This document shows, piece after piece, positions 41,606-53,790 of a stretch of DNA of 64,000 nt; positions within the stretch are counted from its first letter, which is position 1, and every line of letters begins with the position of its first letter. This stretch comes from Acanthosepion lycidas (lineage: Eukaryota > Mollusca > Cephalopoda > Sepiida > Sepiidae), in NCBI GenBank assembly GCA_963932145.1, contig OZ010573.1, positions 27,946,119-28,010,118 of the forward strand, read 5' to 3'. The notes under the pieces are model-generated. The model saw nothing but the letters and a program-made list of their open reading frames with translations, did not search any database and was not told the origin of the DNA. The position numbers and the translations under genes are program-made.

Positions 41606-42386
41606 CAAAATATGTAAATGCATAAACTACATATATAAATAGATGCATGTAGCTAATGATGGTTTGCTGTTCATGTCCAAATATACCCATTTGCTTAAAT
41701 GACTAGATAATCCCTATTGCAGACGCCTCCTCAGGCACATTGTGTGTTCCTTCAATAAATACAGAAACAACCTGTAGTTTATACTGCAACTACACTGAGT
41801 GAACCATAGTCACAGTTTCTGAGAAAGAGCACATAATCTGGAATGATTTGTAGTAGAACAAAGCCAGTACACTCAACTCTCAGTCACAATGACTTGTGAC
41901 TTCATGCTAGCACAACATATCAGCAACTTCTAAAGAATTTCACCTACCCAATTTGACTCACAAGTCTTGGATCAACGTTTGCCATCATTTTCAGGCACTT
42001 TCTGACAGTGCCACATGATAGGATCGTCTTCCCGAGGTTATATTAGCCCTGTGATATTCTTGATATTATTATTAATAATAATCTTGAAGTTTGCTCCCTG
42101 ACAAATTGATCATGGTTAGGTTGGAACCTGGGTCACATGGCCAGAACACTAACATTCAAACCACTCAGACTACATATAGAAATATACACACATACAGTAG
42201 GTTTATGCTTTCTGAATTTGCTGACAACAGAAAAAAAAAAACTAGCGTTATTATTAATCACATTTTACCCATCAATAATAATAATAATAATAATTAACCA
42301 AAAGATTATGTTGAAAAATAAATAGTTGTTGTGCAAAATATATAAAACATATATTTGGTAATGGTAGTATTAACCATTTTCTTATA
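41606..42386. other. No gene recognised
   Basis: Mixed sequence with an (AAT)n run at 42273-42293. Frames of 60-68 codons have no motifs. Confidence 0.4.
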
Positions 42387-42390
42387 TGGA

Positions 42391-42665
42391 TATAGAAGTC
42401 AAATGACTTACCTTCTAATGGCTGCCTACTCGTCTCCTTGTGAAGGTAGGGTACCTCATTTCTATCTCATTTATAAGAGAGTACCTAATACAGGAGGTAG
42501 GTTAGTCTACTTTACTAGAATGGACCTGCCCAACACATTTGCATGAGTGGACTCAATTTACCAATACATCTCCCCATCAAAGCACTCAGCAGTAAATTCA
42601 ACTGGATGTGGCTACACCAGTCTACATGTGTGTCAGATCACTTGCAAGCTAACCAATATTCTACA
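42391..42665 (+). mobile_element. TIR element M, copy 3
   Basis: Starts TATAGAAGTCAAATGACTTA and ends CTAACCAATATTCTACA. ATGGA stands on both sides (42386-42390 and 42666-42670). Closely collinear with copy 1. Confidence 0.75.
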
Positions 42666-42950
42666 ATGGAAATATTTGGCATTCACTGACCAAAGAGCCA
42701 TTGTTACTTCCCATTGTAATTTATAAAATCTTTCTATTAAAATAATTTTACAGGAAAATAGATTTCTCAGGTTTGCTGTTACTGCTCAGGATTCAGAAAG
42801 AAGCCCACATTAATATTGGAAACAGTATTTATGGGGGCTTCCTTCCGAATTTTTTGCTCAAGGTAGTGTGGAATATCAACATCTTGATGATGTCATTATT
42901 TTCTCATCAAGTTACATGTGCTATCCATTTTAGTTGTTGCTGGTGTTGAA
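42666..42950. other. No gene recognised
   Basis: AT-rich spacer. Confidence 0.35.
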
Positions 42951-42954
42951 AGTC

Positions 42955-43265
42955 CTCAAATGATGTGGTTTCCATTGTCCTCATCTTTGTTGCCATATTT
43001 ATGTATGCTCCATCTTTCTTCAGGTGGTTGGAATGTCAAACGGAACCCCATATTTTGCTTGCTGGGGTAGTCTGTTCTAGTTCAACATGCCATGTCAGCA
43101 AGCAAAATAAAGGGTTCAGTTTGACCTTTGAACCACCTGAAGAAGGCCGGAGTCTACATCATCTGAAATGTTGTGATAAATATGGCAACAAAGATGAGGA
43201 CAATAGTCCGAATAATGTAAATAGTATACATAATACCTCATTTCAGAAATATAGACAGATGTGGT
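42955..43265. mobile_element. S2 tail-to-tail palindrome, copy 2
   Basis: Left tail (minus) CATTGTCCTCATCTTTGTTG...CTTCTTCAGGTGGTTGG and right tail (plus) ACCACCTGAAGAAGGCCGGA...AACAAAGATGAGGACAATAG, joined by a centre that is itself inverted (TTTTGCTTGCTG against CAGCAAGCAAAA). The most complete palindromic form in the window. Confidence 0.8.
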
Positions 43266-43319
43266 TTCTGTTATCTGGTACAGTCCTTCATTAGGGTATC
43301 TGCAGCACCAAACCACAAG

Positions 43320-43440
43320 GTTTGAAGAAGAATGGTTCTCTCTAAGACTTACAGGGTTCATTTGCTCAAAGCCATTTTTAATCATTGATCTGAGAAATTG
43401 TCTGTTGACAGTTTAGACATTTCTGAACTGACTGACACCC
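43320..43440 (+). repeat. Unclassified repeat, copy 1 (partner 51455-51580)
   Basis: TTGAAGAAGAATGGTTCTCT, CTAAGACTTACAG, CTCAAAGCCATTTTTAA and GACATTTCTGAA occur in the same order at 51455-51580. Both copies follow other elements. Confidence 0.65.
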
Positions 43441-43784
43441 TTGATGGCATCCATATGAAAGTCTTGATCGTACAAGGCTATTTAAAGCAGCAGGAATTCA
43501 GGTTTTATTCAAATTGACTGATCAAGTTTGTGTGTTTAACTTTTTACAACATTTTCCCAATTTTCATATATAAATTGTCAGAAATCATTCAAAGCTTTAG
43601 TGCTGGTGGAAAGTTCTTAAACAAAAACATTAGGAGCTTTCAGTGTAAATTTGTTCTGGAAGTGCAACAAATTATAGAATAATGTAAGAAAAAAATTAAA
43701 CCAATTTTAATAAAACCTGAATATATATGTATATATATATATATATATATTGTCATCCACAGACAGACTGTTTCACTGTATCAC

Positions 43785-43895
43785 AGCTCATCAATGTGGC
43801 TAGACGTCAGGTTGCCTCTAGCTAGGATCAAAACCCCACTGAATTGGCATTAGTTGGGAATTCTACCACTAAGTCATTGGCACACGACAGGGATG
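43785..43895 (-). mobile_element. tRNA-Gly-like SINE head
   Basis: Complement reads GTGCCAATGACTTAGTGGTA, GAATTCCCAACTAATGCC and GTGGGGTTTTGATCCTAG. The A box (TxxCTTAGTGGTAGAATTC) and B box (GGTTTTGATCC) follow tRNA-Gly(GCC) closely. It lies beside (TA)n. Not a functional tRNA: the acceptor stem is not complementary. Confidence 0.6.
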
Positions 43896-43961
43896 AAGGT
43901 GAATTTAAGTGTATTTATTTCTAGATAAACACACAGAGACTGAGAGAACTTGATTTGATTT

Positions 43962-43993
<32 letters not shown>

Positions 43994-44044
43994 TGAAAAT
44001 TATAACATAAATATGTTATAAAATCACTACAAAAATAGCCATTT

Positions 44045-44450
44045 TGTTTCAACCAAGGAGTTTTGTCGGTCTCTCACTCAACACCCCACACATAATAATC
44101 AAGTGAGTTGCAATCTGGAGAGTTAGGTGGCCAGATGTAAGAGGTAATGTGATCACAGAAATTGTTTGACAGCCATGACTGGGTTTTCTTGCTTGTATGG
44201 CATGGTACAGAGTCCTGTTGACAGACATAGAGTCATCCAGCACCCACCCTCTTAACCCAGGGCAGGACTACCTCCTCAAGGTAAATGACGTAGGCTTCTG
44301 TGTTGAGTCTGAGGAACTGTGGGAAAATGAATGGAGGCATAATGTCACCATCACTAGTGATCACTCCAAAGACCTTCGTAATCACCATTAGATTCCACCA
44401 ACTCTTTCCAAATCCTCTACACTCTCCTCAGATTGACTCCCAAACACTGA
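44045..44450 (-). pseudogene. Mariner-like transposase relic
   Basis: Minus-strand coding with shifts: VFGVITSDGDIMPPFIFPQF, LRLNTEAYVIYLEEVVLPWV, KRVGAG, then QENP-like tail of the CHT block, and IWPPNSPDCNSLDYYVWGV with the third catalytic Asp. Family order (MVFGVVSSDG..MPPHFF.. NxxxYLExLxxxVxPWI.. WPPxSPDxNPLDYYVWG) is kept; the N-terminal half is lost. Confidence 0.8.
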
Positions 44451-44660
44451 AATGTTCATATTAGAGATTCCGGCATGAATCCCAAACAGTATGTCACTTC
44501 CAAATTTCACGGTATGAATTGATTCATGGCGATTTTTTTCTCACAGATCAAATCCAACTGACCCTACTACACTGTGCAGTCAACAAAATCAAAAACAAAC
44601 AACACACATGCATGAAATTAAAAATATAAAATGGCAACAATTTACCCATTGCACCCTCTC
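44451..44660. other. No gene recognised
   Basis: Upstream part of the transposase relic is probably here but too decayed to read. Confidence 0.3.
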
Positions 44661-44715
44661 ACTGTGTGTGTGTGTGTCTATATATATATATAGATAATAT
44701 TAGTGGTTAATATAA

Positions 44716-44783
<68 letters not shown>

Positions 44784-44784
44784 T

Positions 44785-44829
<45 letters not shown>

Positions 44830-45060
44830 AAAATTTCCAAGAGGATAGAATCCAGGTAGAACTCAATGTCCAGGAGAGAGTAAGAATATAATAAAAAGGC
44901 TTAAACACTAATATTCCATGGTTATAATTTATTACATTGGAATCGTAATCACGATCCAATTCATCAGACCTACAAATTCAAAAAGAAATCAGAAAAAATA
45001 ACTCCAGGAATAAAAAATAAAATTTAGTGAGAGTGTATGTATGAGAGTTGGTGATGAATG

Positions 45061-45094
<34 letters not shown>
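44661..45094. repeat. Cluster of TG, TA, CA and CATA microsatellites
   Basis: Arrays at 44661-44690, 44714-44830 (including (CATA)6) and 45062-45094. Confidence 0.9.
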
Positions 45095-45095
<1 letters not shown>

Positions 45096-46125
45096 AAGCT
45101 CCAAAAATTCACCAAAAAATTAGCATAAAATGCCATAGACTTAATAAAAGCAAAGTTTTATCATCTTTGGTATTATTTTGAGGAAAAACTAAAGGATTTT
45201 CTTATTATTAAATTATTTTTTAATCCTTTTTAGAACCTTCAAAATTTTGGTTTAAATTTTTTTTTCTTGCATCAGAAGGTGACCATAAATTAGTATCAGA
45301 AATTTTGGCATCATTCTGGGGGTTAGAAACACACTAATTTGGAAATTCTTGTAAAAATAAAATAATTATCAGATTTTAATAAAAACTTTCAGGTTTTACT
45401 CACAAATGAATAAAATCATTTTACACACATTACTTCTTTAGAAAATCTTGGTAAATATATTTATTTTACATCTGTTACTCCCAACTTATTTAATTTAATA
45501 AAATTTCAAGAAATTAATTTTAAGTATAACCTATTATTTATATTATTTATACCGTACTTTGAGAATTTAAATCCTCAGTTACCAAAAAATCTGCTCTGAA
45601 TTGTAAAATAAAAAATGCAAAAAAACCTAAGATATTATTTAATTAGAAAAGCTTTTAATTGCTTTTATGAAGAAGATATATTACGGAGACTACTGTTTTA
45701 AGAAAAAAAATGTTTTCAATAAATAATGAATTTTTACAAGAATTGTTTTCATTTTTTAAAATTTTAATTAGAGTAAACTTTTAAATCTTTTAAAATTCTG
45801 TATTAATTTGCATTGGTTAGGGGATACGAAATAATAACTATATTTACTAATGATAAATGGAAAGGCTTAATACAATTCAACAACCTGCAACATTTTAAAA
45901 AGAATTTTGAATTATTTTGTGTGTGCATAAATGTCCTGATTTTTGCAAATACAGACATCCATAGACAACATTATCAGAAAATGGGCAGTAACTGTAGTAA
46001 ATTTACAGCCAAAGTACCTAAAGTTTAATAAAACATTAGATTACTTAGAATATTTTCCTAAATTTTTAAGATTATTGGGTAGTTAAAAAAATTATATAAC
46101 ACATAGATGTTCATATTATATTCAT
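45095..46125. other. No gene recognised
   Basis: Extremely AT-rich kilobase. A 71-codon frame at 45813-46028 shows no known motif. Confidence 0.4.
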
Positions 46126-46129
46126 CAAG

Positions 46130-46540
46130 TAATTTTACTTTTCTAGATCTTTTTGTACAAATCAAGTGCCTCCCAGAGCTTTATTTGTGCTCAATTTTCA
46201 TTAACACACTCCCTGATAACATCAGCTATCAACTCAGTATCTATTCTGTTGACAAAACCATTTACTCCTGTCTTGATAGTAAGTGTGATCAGTTTAGTAA
46301 GGACGAATTAGAGGCTGATATAAAAAGCAGTCTATAATTTATTGTTAACTGGGGAAAAGAATGGCTTGTTAATTTTAATGAAACTTCTCCTAATCATCTG
46401 AGAAACTCCTTCCTGCTTCCCATCAGCATGGCTGATACTAACTTCCAGGAGAGTTACTTGTATCTTCTTGGTATAACATTCTCAGCTGTCAAACTACCAG
46501 AGGACCTAATAAATTCAGAATTTTATCACACATTGCAGAC
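46130..46540 (+). mobile_element. LINE-A polymerase fragment (active-site region)
   Basis: Encodes IKCLPELYLCSIFINTLPDN, ISYQLSIYSVDKTIYSCLDS and KCDQFSKDELEADIKSSL, then decayed NWGKEWLVNFNET, ISMADTNFQESYLYLLGITF. LINE polymerases usually read YADD at this point; here it is YSVD, so the active site is lost. Confidence 0.8.
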
Positions 46541-46544
46541 AAGC

Positions 46545-47650
46545 AATATTGCTTTCGTTTCTTTAGGTTAGCTGCTGATGTACTAAAAATTATTGCTGAA
46601 AGAGTCTATCAAGCTTCAGATAAGAACGGTGGAGATTGGGCTGTTGCTCTTGACAGGGTTTGGAATACTCATTTCCTTCACAAGTTGAAAGGCTGTGGTA
46701 TTTCCAGACAAATTTTTGAACTGATTCAGTTTTTCTTATTGAATCGTGAAATGAAAGTTGTCTGATCAGTTCAATAAGGTCAAATTGGCAGTTGATCTCA
46801 AAAATGACCTATGTTTTGTTGTTAACTGAGGCAAGGAATGGCTTCTTAATTTTAATGCCTCCTAAATTAAATTTTTTTGTATCAATCACCTGAAAGACTC
46901 CGTCCAGTCTTCCATCAGCATGGCCGATGCTAACAACCACGAGAGTGTCACATTACTCCTGCTTAGGCTTACATTCTTGGCTCACATGAGGTGGAATGAT
47001 TATATTGAATCCATTGCTAGATCTGCTACTAAGACAGTTGGTTCACTGTGTCATGCAAGACGTCTTTTGCTCTTGAATCTATTTTACATACTTATAAGTC
47101 TATCATTTGTCCATGCTTAGAATATTGCTGCCACATATGGTCCAGTGCTCCTGTTGTTTATCAAGAGTTTCTTGATAAAATCCAAAGAATCTGCAATTTT
47201 ATTGGACCTGACCTGGCATCTCAGCTTCAGTTACTTTCTCACTGCCATAATGTACCTACCCTCTGATTTTTCAATAAATGCTTTCGTGGTAATTGTCTGT
47301 ATGACCTCTTCATTAAGGTACGTAGGTTTTATGAATTTAATTACTGTTCTAGATTGGGAGCAAAATCTCGTCAATTCATAGTTGAATGGGCTAGATTTAA
47401 TCATAAATTCTATGATAATAGTTTCTTTTCTCACACTTCTCACTTGTGGAACTCTCTTTTGGTTCCATGTTTCAAGCCAACTTTGATCTTCAAAAATTCA
47501 AATACAATGTCAATTGTTACCTACCGTCCTCTTGATTACTCTTCTATTGTTCTTGCTCCTTAATAATGATTATTTTTACTTTCACACTCATTAACCACTT
47601 GTGTCTTAGTGGCTTTACTTCCTTGCATGGGGTGATTGATTAAAAATAAA
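46545..47650 (+). mobile_element. LINE-A second copy, internally deleted
   Basis: Starts upstream in the protein order relative to the preceding piece: RLAADVLKIIAERVYQASDK, GGDWAVALDRVWNTHFLHKL, GCGISRQIFELIQFFLLNRE. It then skips the YADD region, joins FNKVKLAVDLKNDL, and runs with breaks through SISMADANNHES, WNDYIESIARSATKTVGSLC, HIWSSAPVVYQEFLDKIQR and FNHKFYDNSFFSHTSHLWNSL to the 3' tail near 47640. Confidence 0.8.
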
Positions 47651-47654
47651 TAAG

Positions 47655-48200
47655 TCTTGAGTATTGTGCTTGAAATTCTGGATAGATTGTTTAAAGTTCA
47701 TGTTGTGTTATTATTTTGTTGAAGTACCTGAACAAAACAATAACATTAACAAGTACTTTGGCCAATTTATTCACAATACACAACACCTTATTTAAAAATA
47801 TGAAAAATACAATAAAATATTAAACAGGCAGACCTTGTCATTTTTTTTTTAATCAAACACATATGTTTGATTAAAAAGAACCGACAAATATGTGTGTGTG
47901 TGTGTGTGTGTGCGTATATATATAATGTATATTTGGGTAGCAACCATTCTTTAAAACATGTTTCATTGAATATAATAGACAAGTAAAATTTCAAGAATAT
48001 TTTCTTTAGATTTTCTAATATTCTCATATTTTCCCATTTGGTGGGGAGTAAAAGACTATTTTAAAGTTGTCCATGGTATCTGTTTTTCCAAGTGCTTTCT
48101 CTCATTTTTTTGTCATTTTCAAGGGGTTTATTGTTAAGTGTTGTTAATTTCTTTTCTTAGTTATCTATACACGAACACACACACATCTATATATATATAA
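47655..48200. other. No gene recognised
   Basis: AT-rich with a (TG)n/(TA)n array at 47890-47923. Confidence 0.4.
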
Positions 48201-48202
48201 TT

Positions 48203-48377
48203 AATTTATGATAAGAAACAGTCTTGTACTTGGCAGTTAAATTAATATACTATATTAGTCATCACTAGTTTAGATTTGATGGGGTTATTTTGATTAGTTA
48301 CATCATTTGCAGTTTTCCATTTTCCATAATATATAATGTTTTACAGGATTTATGGCAGAAATAGGGTGTTTATATAT

Positions 48378-48428
<51 letters not shown>

Positions 48429-48430
48429 CA

Positions 48431-48478
<48 letters not shown>

Positions 48479-49345
48479 TGTGTGTGTGTAAGCATATATA
48501 TATATATCTGTATATATGTATATATATATGTGTTTGTGTAAGCAGGAAGAATACAAAGAATCATTAAACACCCTATTTCTGCCATAAATCCTGAAAAATA
48601 TTATATATATACTAGCAGCATGGCCCGGCGTTGCCCGTGCTTGATTTAAAAATCGTACGACTCCTACAGGAATCGCTATCACTTGACTTAAAATATTTTT
48701 GCCCTTCCTTGCCTTTAAAGGAGTGCCCTTTGCCGTGCTGATGTTGCTACATGCCTTACTTCTTGCCTATCTTACACTGCGAATTTTTTCTAAGCTCTAT
48801 ACTAAACATTAAATCTGTTACGAAAAAAGAACTAAACAAAATGAACACAAAACGATCAACTTTAAAAAAAGACTCATAACTGAAAAAACCAAATGAAAAA
48901 AGAATGTTAGCAACAAATACTTTTTCACACCCAACCCAGTTCTGCAGAATCAGAATCAACATTGAATTTAAGCAAGCGAATGAGCCAATTGGAGTAAAGT
49001 GCCATGAAGATTTAAATTTTTCCCACTTGTGATGAATGCAGCTATCGACTTTTTTTGCATGCTAGCATGCTAGCTAACATTCATGTCAGTCGGCTGTTGG
49101 CTCTCATGCTGGCCAATAGAGTCTTCCTGCCTATTCGTGGCAGCCAGCTATAGGCTCTCACTCTGGCCGGTAGAAAATAGCTGCAAACTACATGAAAACT
49201 CCCGTAGAAGCATGAAAAACATTGATTATTTCCACTATAGATGGGAGTTGGGAAATGCAAAGTCAGTCTTGGCCTTCCTGCTAACTTGGAGGATGTGCAT
49301 GTAAATTTTGGTGCAAATCCATCAAAAATTGCAGCTGTGCATTCG

Positions 49346-49381
<36 letters not shown>

Positions 49382-49528
49382 CCTGCCTTTTATAGATAGA
49401 GATGGAAAATGGAAAACTGCAAATGTTGTTGTAACTAATCAAAATAACCCCATCAAATCTAAACTAGTGATGACTAATATAGTGTATTAACTGCCAAGTA
49501 CAGGACTGTTTCTTATCATAAATCAATT
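48203..49528. repeat. 1.3-kb nested fold-back
   Basis: Outer arms 48203-48335 and 49397-49528 are close inverted copies (TTATGATAAGAAACAGTC, TAGTCATCACTAGTTTAGAT, GTTTTCCATTTTCC blocks). Inside, 48342-48372 (GGATTTATGGCAGAAATAGG) is inverted again at 48566-48597 around the dinucleotide arrays 48375-48540. The remaining interior (48600-49390) is an ACTAGCAG-edged repeat. Confidence 0.85.
48600..49395 (+). repeat. ACTAGCAG...(CA)n interspersed repeat
   Basis: Edge ACTAGCAGCATGGCCCGGCG at 48611 and, at the far end, TTTTGGTGCAAATCCATCAA, a (CA)n at 49348-49380 and TTTTATAGATAGAGATG. Repeats with this pair of edges are common in invertebrates; the class is not determined here. The middle holds TGCATGCTAGCATGCTAGC at 49059. 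Confidence 0.5.
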
Positions 49529-49529
49529 A

Positions 49530-50377
49530 TCTATGTCAGACATATCACCACCTCCTTGAGTAGATGCCTCACATGTCACTTATCAGATCAAAGTACTATA
49601 AAAAAATATGTAGCTACCCACAATTTATATGCACCCCTAAGAAAAGTTTTGATCTAATGCAGTAAAGTTCTACATAAATTACATTACCTGAGAAAGCTCT
49701 TACTTTGAGAGACACCCAATATATAAAACATCTCATTCCCACTATCAACCCCACCTTATTCAACAGTGGAAATAGTGTGTTGAGAATCTTTCAAAAAATA
49801 AAGATACTCACTTGAATTCCAGCTGTGTTCATCATGTAAAGCTCAGCATAAATGCTCCTAGTAGTATTCAAAATAACACAAAAAATTCATCTTAAACAGT
49901 CAAACATAGAAAGAAATTACCAACACATAAAACAACCCTCCTCATTACTGAAAATGGGTAAAAAAGTGTCCGAAAGCACATGGGACAATGGACATTATGG
50001 ACAATTTTTTGCACTCCCTTACTTCCGCCAAATGGAAAAATGTAAGAATGCTGGAAAAACTAAATAAAAAATTAAATTTTCATTGTTTGTCATATTTAAT
50101 GAAACATGTTTAAAAGAAGGGTTGCTATCCATATATATATATATAAAAGGCTGAAGAAGTATTGGAACATGAAAGTTTTTGTGGAGCGATTTCATCATGT
50201 TTTTATTATAATCTCTCATATTAAAAATAATAATTATATATATCACTTCTAATCTTATTTTTAGTAGTTACCCATAGACACTCTGTTTATTTTTTAAACA
50301 GTATTTTTATCTCCCAGCCTGAATATTCAAGAAATCTTTCTTTTTTCTTTGATAAGAGTTATTCAGGTTGATAGATG

Positions 50378-50380
<3 letters not shown>
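49530..50380. other. No gene recognised
   Basis: Mixed AT-rich sequence; frames up to 75 codons without motifs. Confidence 0.4.
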
Positions 50381-50381
<1 letters not shown>

Positions 50382-50435
<54 letters not shown>

Positions 50436-50505
50436 GCACACACACACACAACTCACATCCATACACCCCCTCACACATGCACACACACAAGCACATGCAA
50501 GTGCG
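50382..50505. repeat. (TA)n-(CA)n compound microsatellite
   Basis: About 24 TA units pass into impure CA repeats. Confidence 0.95.
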
Positions 50506-51199
50506 TACTGAAAACATCTTGCTCTGTGTAATAATCCCTGCCAAACGGAATTTTGATGTTTAGTCAGATTCTGCAATGTGAGCCAGACTGAAAACTTTTC
50601 AGCACCACCCTGGAGATAAAAAAAATCCCAGGCAAAACTTAACACAACACTTATCAATGTTTCTTTTTTACTTCAGAGAAAATAATCAAATCTAATACGT
50701 CTCCAAAGAATTATTGCTTAACAGCTGAAATCTTTGCTTTATGAAACATATGTAGAGATGCAGCAATGAAAACGGCAGTCTGTCAATAAGCTTATTGAAG
50801 TCAAGATATGCGTTCATCCTTCCCAGGCTTCTGCTAGGTGTTGCATCTTACAAGTTCATGGTACCATTTCCATTTGAGAATATATCATTCCCAGATACAG
50901 ATATAGAAAGAAACTCTGACTCTCAGTCCTCAATTTGGGAAAACCCAAGACTTGTTGTTTCCTGGTCATGGTATATGTTCTTGCCTGGAACAGAGGAGAT
51001 GAATCTGGTCCATTTGAATTTGGAGCCCTAAACATGGCTTCTCCAGAAACACAGAAGAATCTTCATATTATATGTAATACCCTATCTTTTCATTCTCATT
51101 TCACTCTGCTTGCTGCAGATATATTATCTTCAAACAAAATTTTGGGGGAACTAAATCTGGGTGTTTTTAGTTAATTGGAAATGGAATCAGTTTAAAGTG

Positions 51200-51240
<41 letters not shown>

Positions 51241-51450
51241 CAAAGAAGTAATGGATATTTTATTTATTAATCTGACAAATTTTTATCACTTTATTTTTAG
51301 TGGATACTGATATTTGTGTAGACGTTCCGTTTATTTATCAAAGAGTATATTTATTTTATTTTTGTCTACAGGCCTGAATATTCAAGAAACTTGTTGAAGA
51401 AAAATATGCACTCTTTGGCAGGAAGACTCTAGTAGAATTCTTTTGATTCA
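50506..51450. other. Unclassified; weak open frames
   Basis: A 78-codon frame (50795-51031) has ordinary composition (FPFENISFPDTDIERNSDS, WSWYMFLPGTEEMN) but no domain I know and no splice context I could support. A (TA)n lies at 51207-51238. Confidence 0.25.
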
Positions 51451-51454
51451 GTGG

Positions 51455-51580
51455 TGACAGTTCAAAATATCTGAAGAGGAATGGTCCTCTCTAAGACCTA
51501 CATTCACTCAAAGTTATTTTTAACTATTGATCAGAGAAAGTGGTTGGACACAGTTGACAATTTAGATATTTCTGAATGGA
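51455..51580 (+). repeat. Unclassified repeat, copy 2 (partner 43320-43440)
   Basis: CTGAAGAGGAATGGTCCTCT, CTAAGACCTACATTCACTCA and GATATTTCTGAATGGA match copy 1 in order. Confidence 0.65.
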
Positions 51581-51589
51581 AGGAACCTA

Positions 51590-52216
51590 GGAAAACAAAA
51601 AGAAATTGAAAAAAGAATTAAAAAAATTAAAAGCTAAAATTAATATTATCAAAAAAAAAAAAATAATGAAGGAAAAAGAGAAAAGGAATTGCTAATCCTT
51701 AAATATAAAAATAATTATTGATATTTTTGTGCATGTCTTAGGGTCAAAGATGGATCAAGGATTCCTCAAAATGGTCAATGGTCTAAAGAAGTTTGGGGAC
51801 CCCTAATTTTAAGGTAATATAAGACATGACTTAGAGCAGCTTTGCAGGGGGTCATAATAATGTTTTATTTTACCACTGTCTGTATATGTGCATATTTACA
51901 TAATGATTCAGAGAGAAGAAATACGTGCACTCAGTCACACAAGTATAGATTTATTTATCGCCAAGCACCAACAGCATTACATGAAGTACCATCAGTAACC
52001 ATACCAAGCTAATTTATCATCACACTTCTCTGCCCATCCCTAAATCCAACAGCTGAGTGGGCAGGCTGGGTGGGAACAGGTGATTGTCCTCAGAAGAGAG
52101 CAATGGTATAGTTCCATGCATTTGTTTGTGACAAGAATCATACAATACAGATGTTACAATGCCAGTCACAGCACATATTAAAGTGCACTCACTTGTCATC
52201 ATAACAGAAAAGGAAA

Positions 52217-52276
<60 letters not shown>

Positions 52277-52530
52277 ATTAATTGATTTAAAATATGGTTT
52301 TTCCACTACACAGTTCTAACCATGTTTCAAAAATTGAAAGTCCGAATTTAATTTTGTAATTAAATTAAAGACTTTAGTTCCATTTCATCCTCAAGCGAAT
52401 TTTGGAGTAACTTTTAAAATTAATGCTCTGTAAATTTACATTGAGCACTATTTTGTAAAAATAAAAATATCTATAAGAACACTGGATTATATATCTTACT
52501 GTTCTTTCTTTTTATATATATATATATATT
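51590..52530. other. No gene recognised
   Basis: A-rich start, mixed middle, a (TA)n of about 50 bases at 52221-52270 and a shorter one at 52513-52529. Confidence 0.4.
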
Positions 52531-53080
52531 GTTGCATTTTGTGTCCTCATTGGCTTCACCATGTTAGACCCCAACACCATTAACTGTATCAATGAAAGTT
52601 TCTTTTTTCTTATTCCATTTATCAAATGAGTCGGGCAGGTGTAGTAGCATTGATTCTATAAAGAAGCCGGAGAAAGAACTTTAGGAGAAGCATGTCCACT
52701 TGTTGACTTAGCGTTCCGCCATATGTGGACTAGGCTCTTTAAGTTATCTGGATGTGGAAAGCTTGTTGATGCTTCAAAATTCTTGCGGTTCTCTATCATC
52801 TTTACACCATCTTGGTCTTATAACTGAATCTTAGGCAAATGCAATCCATCACTGTCAGAATCCCATGGCCACAAGGTATTCTGACCAATTGTACACCATC
52901 CTGTATGTGTATATATGCCATAATTGAACTTGAATTATTGCAATGTACTTAACACTTAATTTAAATTTTCGACTTTTCTGAAGTCTTGAGCGGGAGGAAT
53001 TATATATGACAATAGTTTACTCAAACTTACATCTTCGTATTGGTCGTTATGTTCCACCAGTTAAATAAAGACTTCAAAAC
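52531..53080. other. Mixed-composition unclassified segment
   Basis: Less AT-rich than its surroundings, bounded on the left by (TA)n and starting TGTTGCATTTTG; AAATAAAGACTT sits near the right side. It could be an LTR-type fossil, but I found no matching ends or duplication. Confidence 0.25.
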
Positions 53081-53089
53081 AGGATGAAT

Positions 53090-53260
53090 TCATGTCTTTC
53101 CCATGGCTATTTGTGCTGATAACCATTACACTACCATGCATCTCTAAATGGAGAGAAGATAGGGAGAAGTGGATTCATGCCTTTCTCAGATGCAACTCAG
53201 CTAGAAATTGAATCAAAATGTGCAGGTAGTGCAACAGCTATCAGTGTAGACAATGAAATC
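53090..53260 (-). mobile_element. S1 SINE, decayed
   Basis: AGGGAGAAGTGGATTCATGC, CTTTCTCAGATG and AACTCAGCTAGAAATTGAAT are the S1 body in minus orientation. A second partial body (TTCATGTCTTTCCCATGGC, TATTTGTGCTGATAACCATT) precedes it. Confidence 0.5.
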
Positions 53261-53499
53261 AGCAAATTAAATTAAATTCCCTGACTAAGCTGATGGTGAA
53301 ATTTAAACTCAAACTTTTTTTTTCTCATAAGCCAATCAGGCAATGACCAGCCTCAGTTGCAATCAAAAGAAACACAAATAAGATCAAAAAATTAATAGTC
53401 AAAGATTGACAAGAAATTCTATTAACATCATAACAATACTACTTATATTTGTAAACAAAGATGGTAATATATCAGGCATTCAGAGAAGAGAAAGTCTAA

Positions 53500-53790
53500 A
53501 GGTTATATGTCTTGAGGAAAAAGGAAAAAAGAAAGGACACTTATATTCAGAATCAAGGAAACAGCTGAAATTTCTAGGACATTTAATAAGGAGGGTTTGA
53601 GCGGATTTTGAACTCACAGGACATATCAAAGATAAAAGGTACATGGGGTGTAGCAAACTACATGATGAGCTTGTGTAAAGGGATGGCAGCTGGAAGGGAT
53701 GGTAAAAAGACAAACTTTACTAAGAGCTAGAAAGGATTGGAAGTTGTGGAGAGCTATGCTCACCCATGTCCTGAAGGAACACACAACATA
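53500..53790 (+). mobile_element. LINE-C C-terminal fragment
   Basis: KKGHLYSESRKQLKFLGHLI then RRV and a stop; after breaks, LCKGMAAGRDGK and LWRAMLTHVLKEHTT. Confidence 0.75.

Noticed and set aside
42965-43385. Overlapping 109- and 89-codon frames on opposite strands
   Set aside because: Both come from the palindromic S2 unit; no codon bias or domain.
43785-43895. A functional tRNA-Gly gene
   Set aside because: A and B boxes are recognisable but the acceptor and anticodon stems do not pair; better read as a SINE head.
50795-51174. A host exon
   Set aside because: Two overlapping ~78-codon frames of ordinary composition, but no recognised domain and no supportable splice sites.
52531-53080. 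Another possible solo LTR
   Set aside because: Composition and a TGTTG start only; boundaries and duplication not supported.
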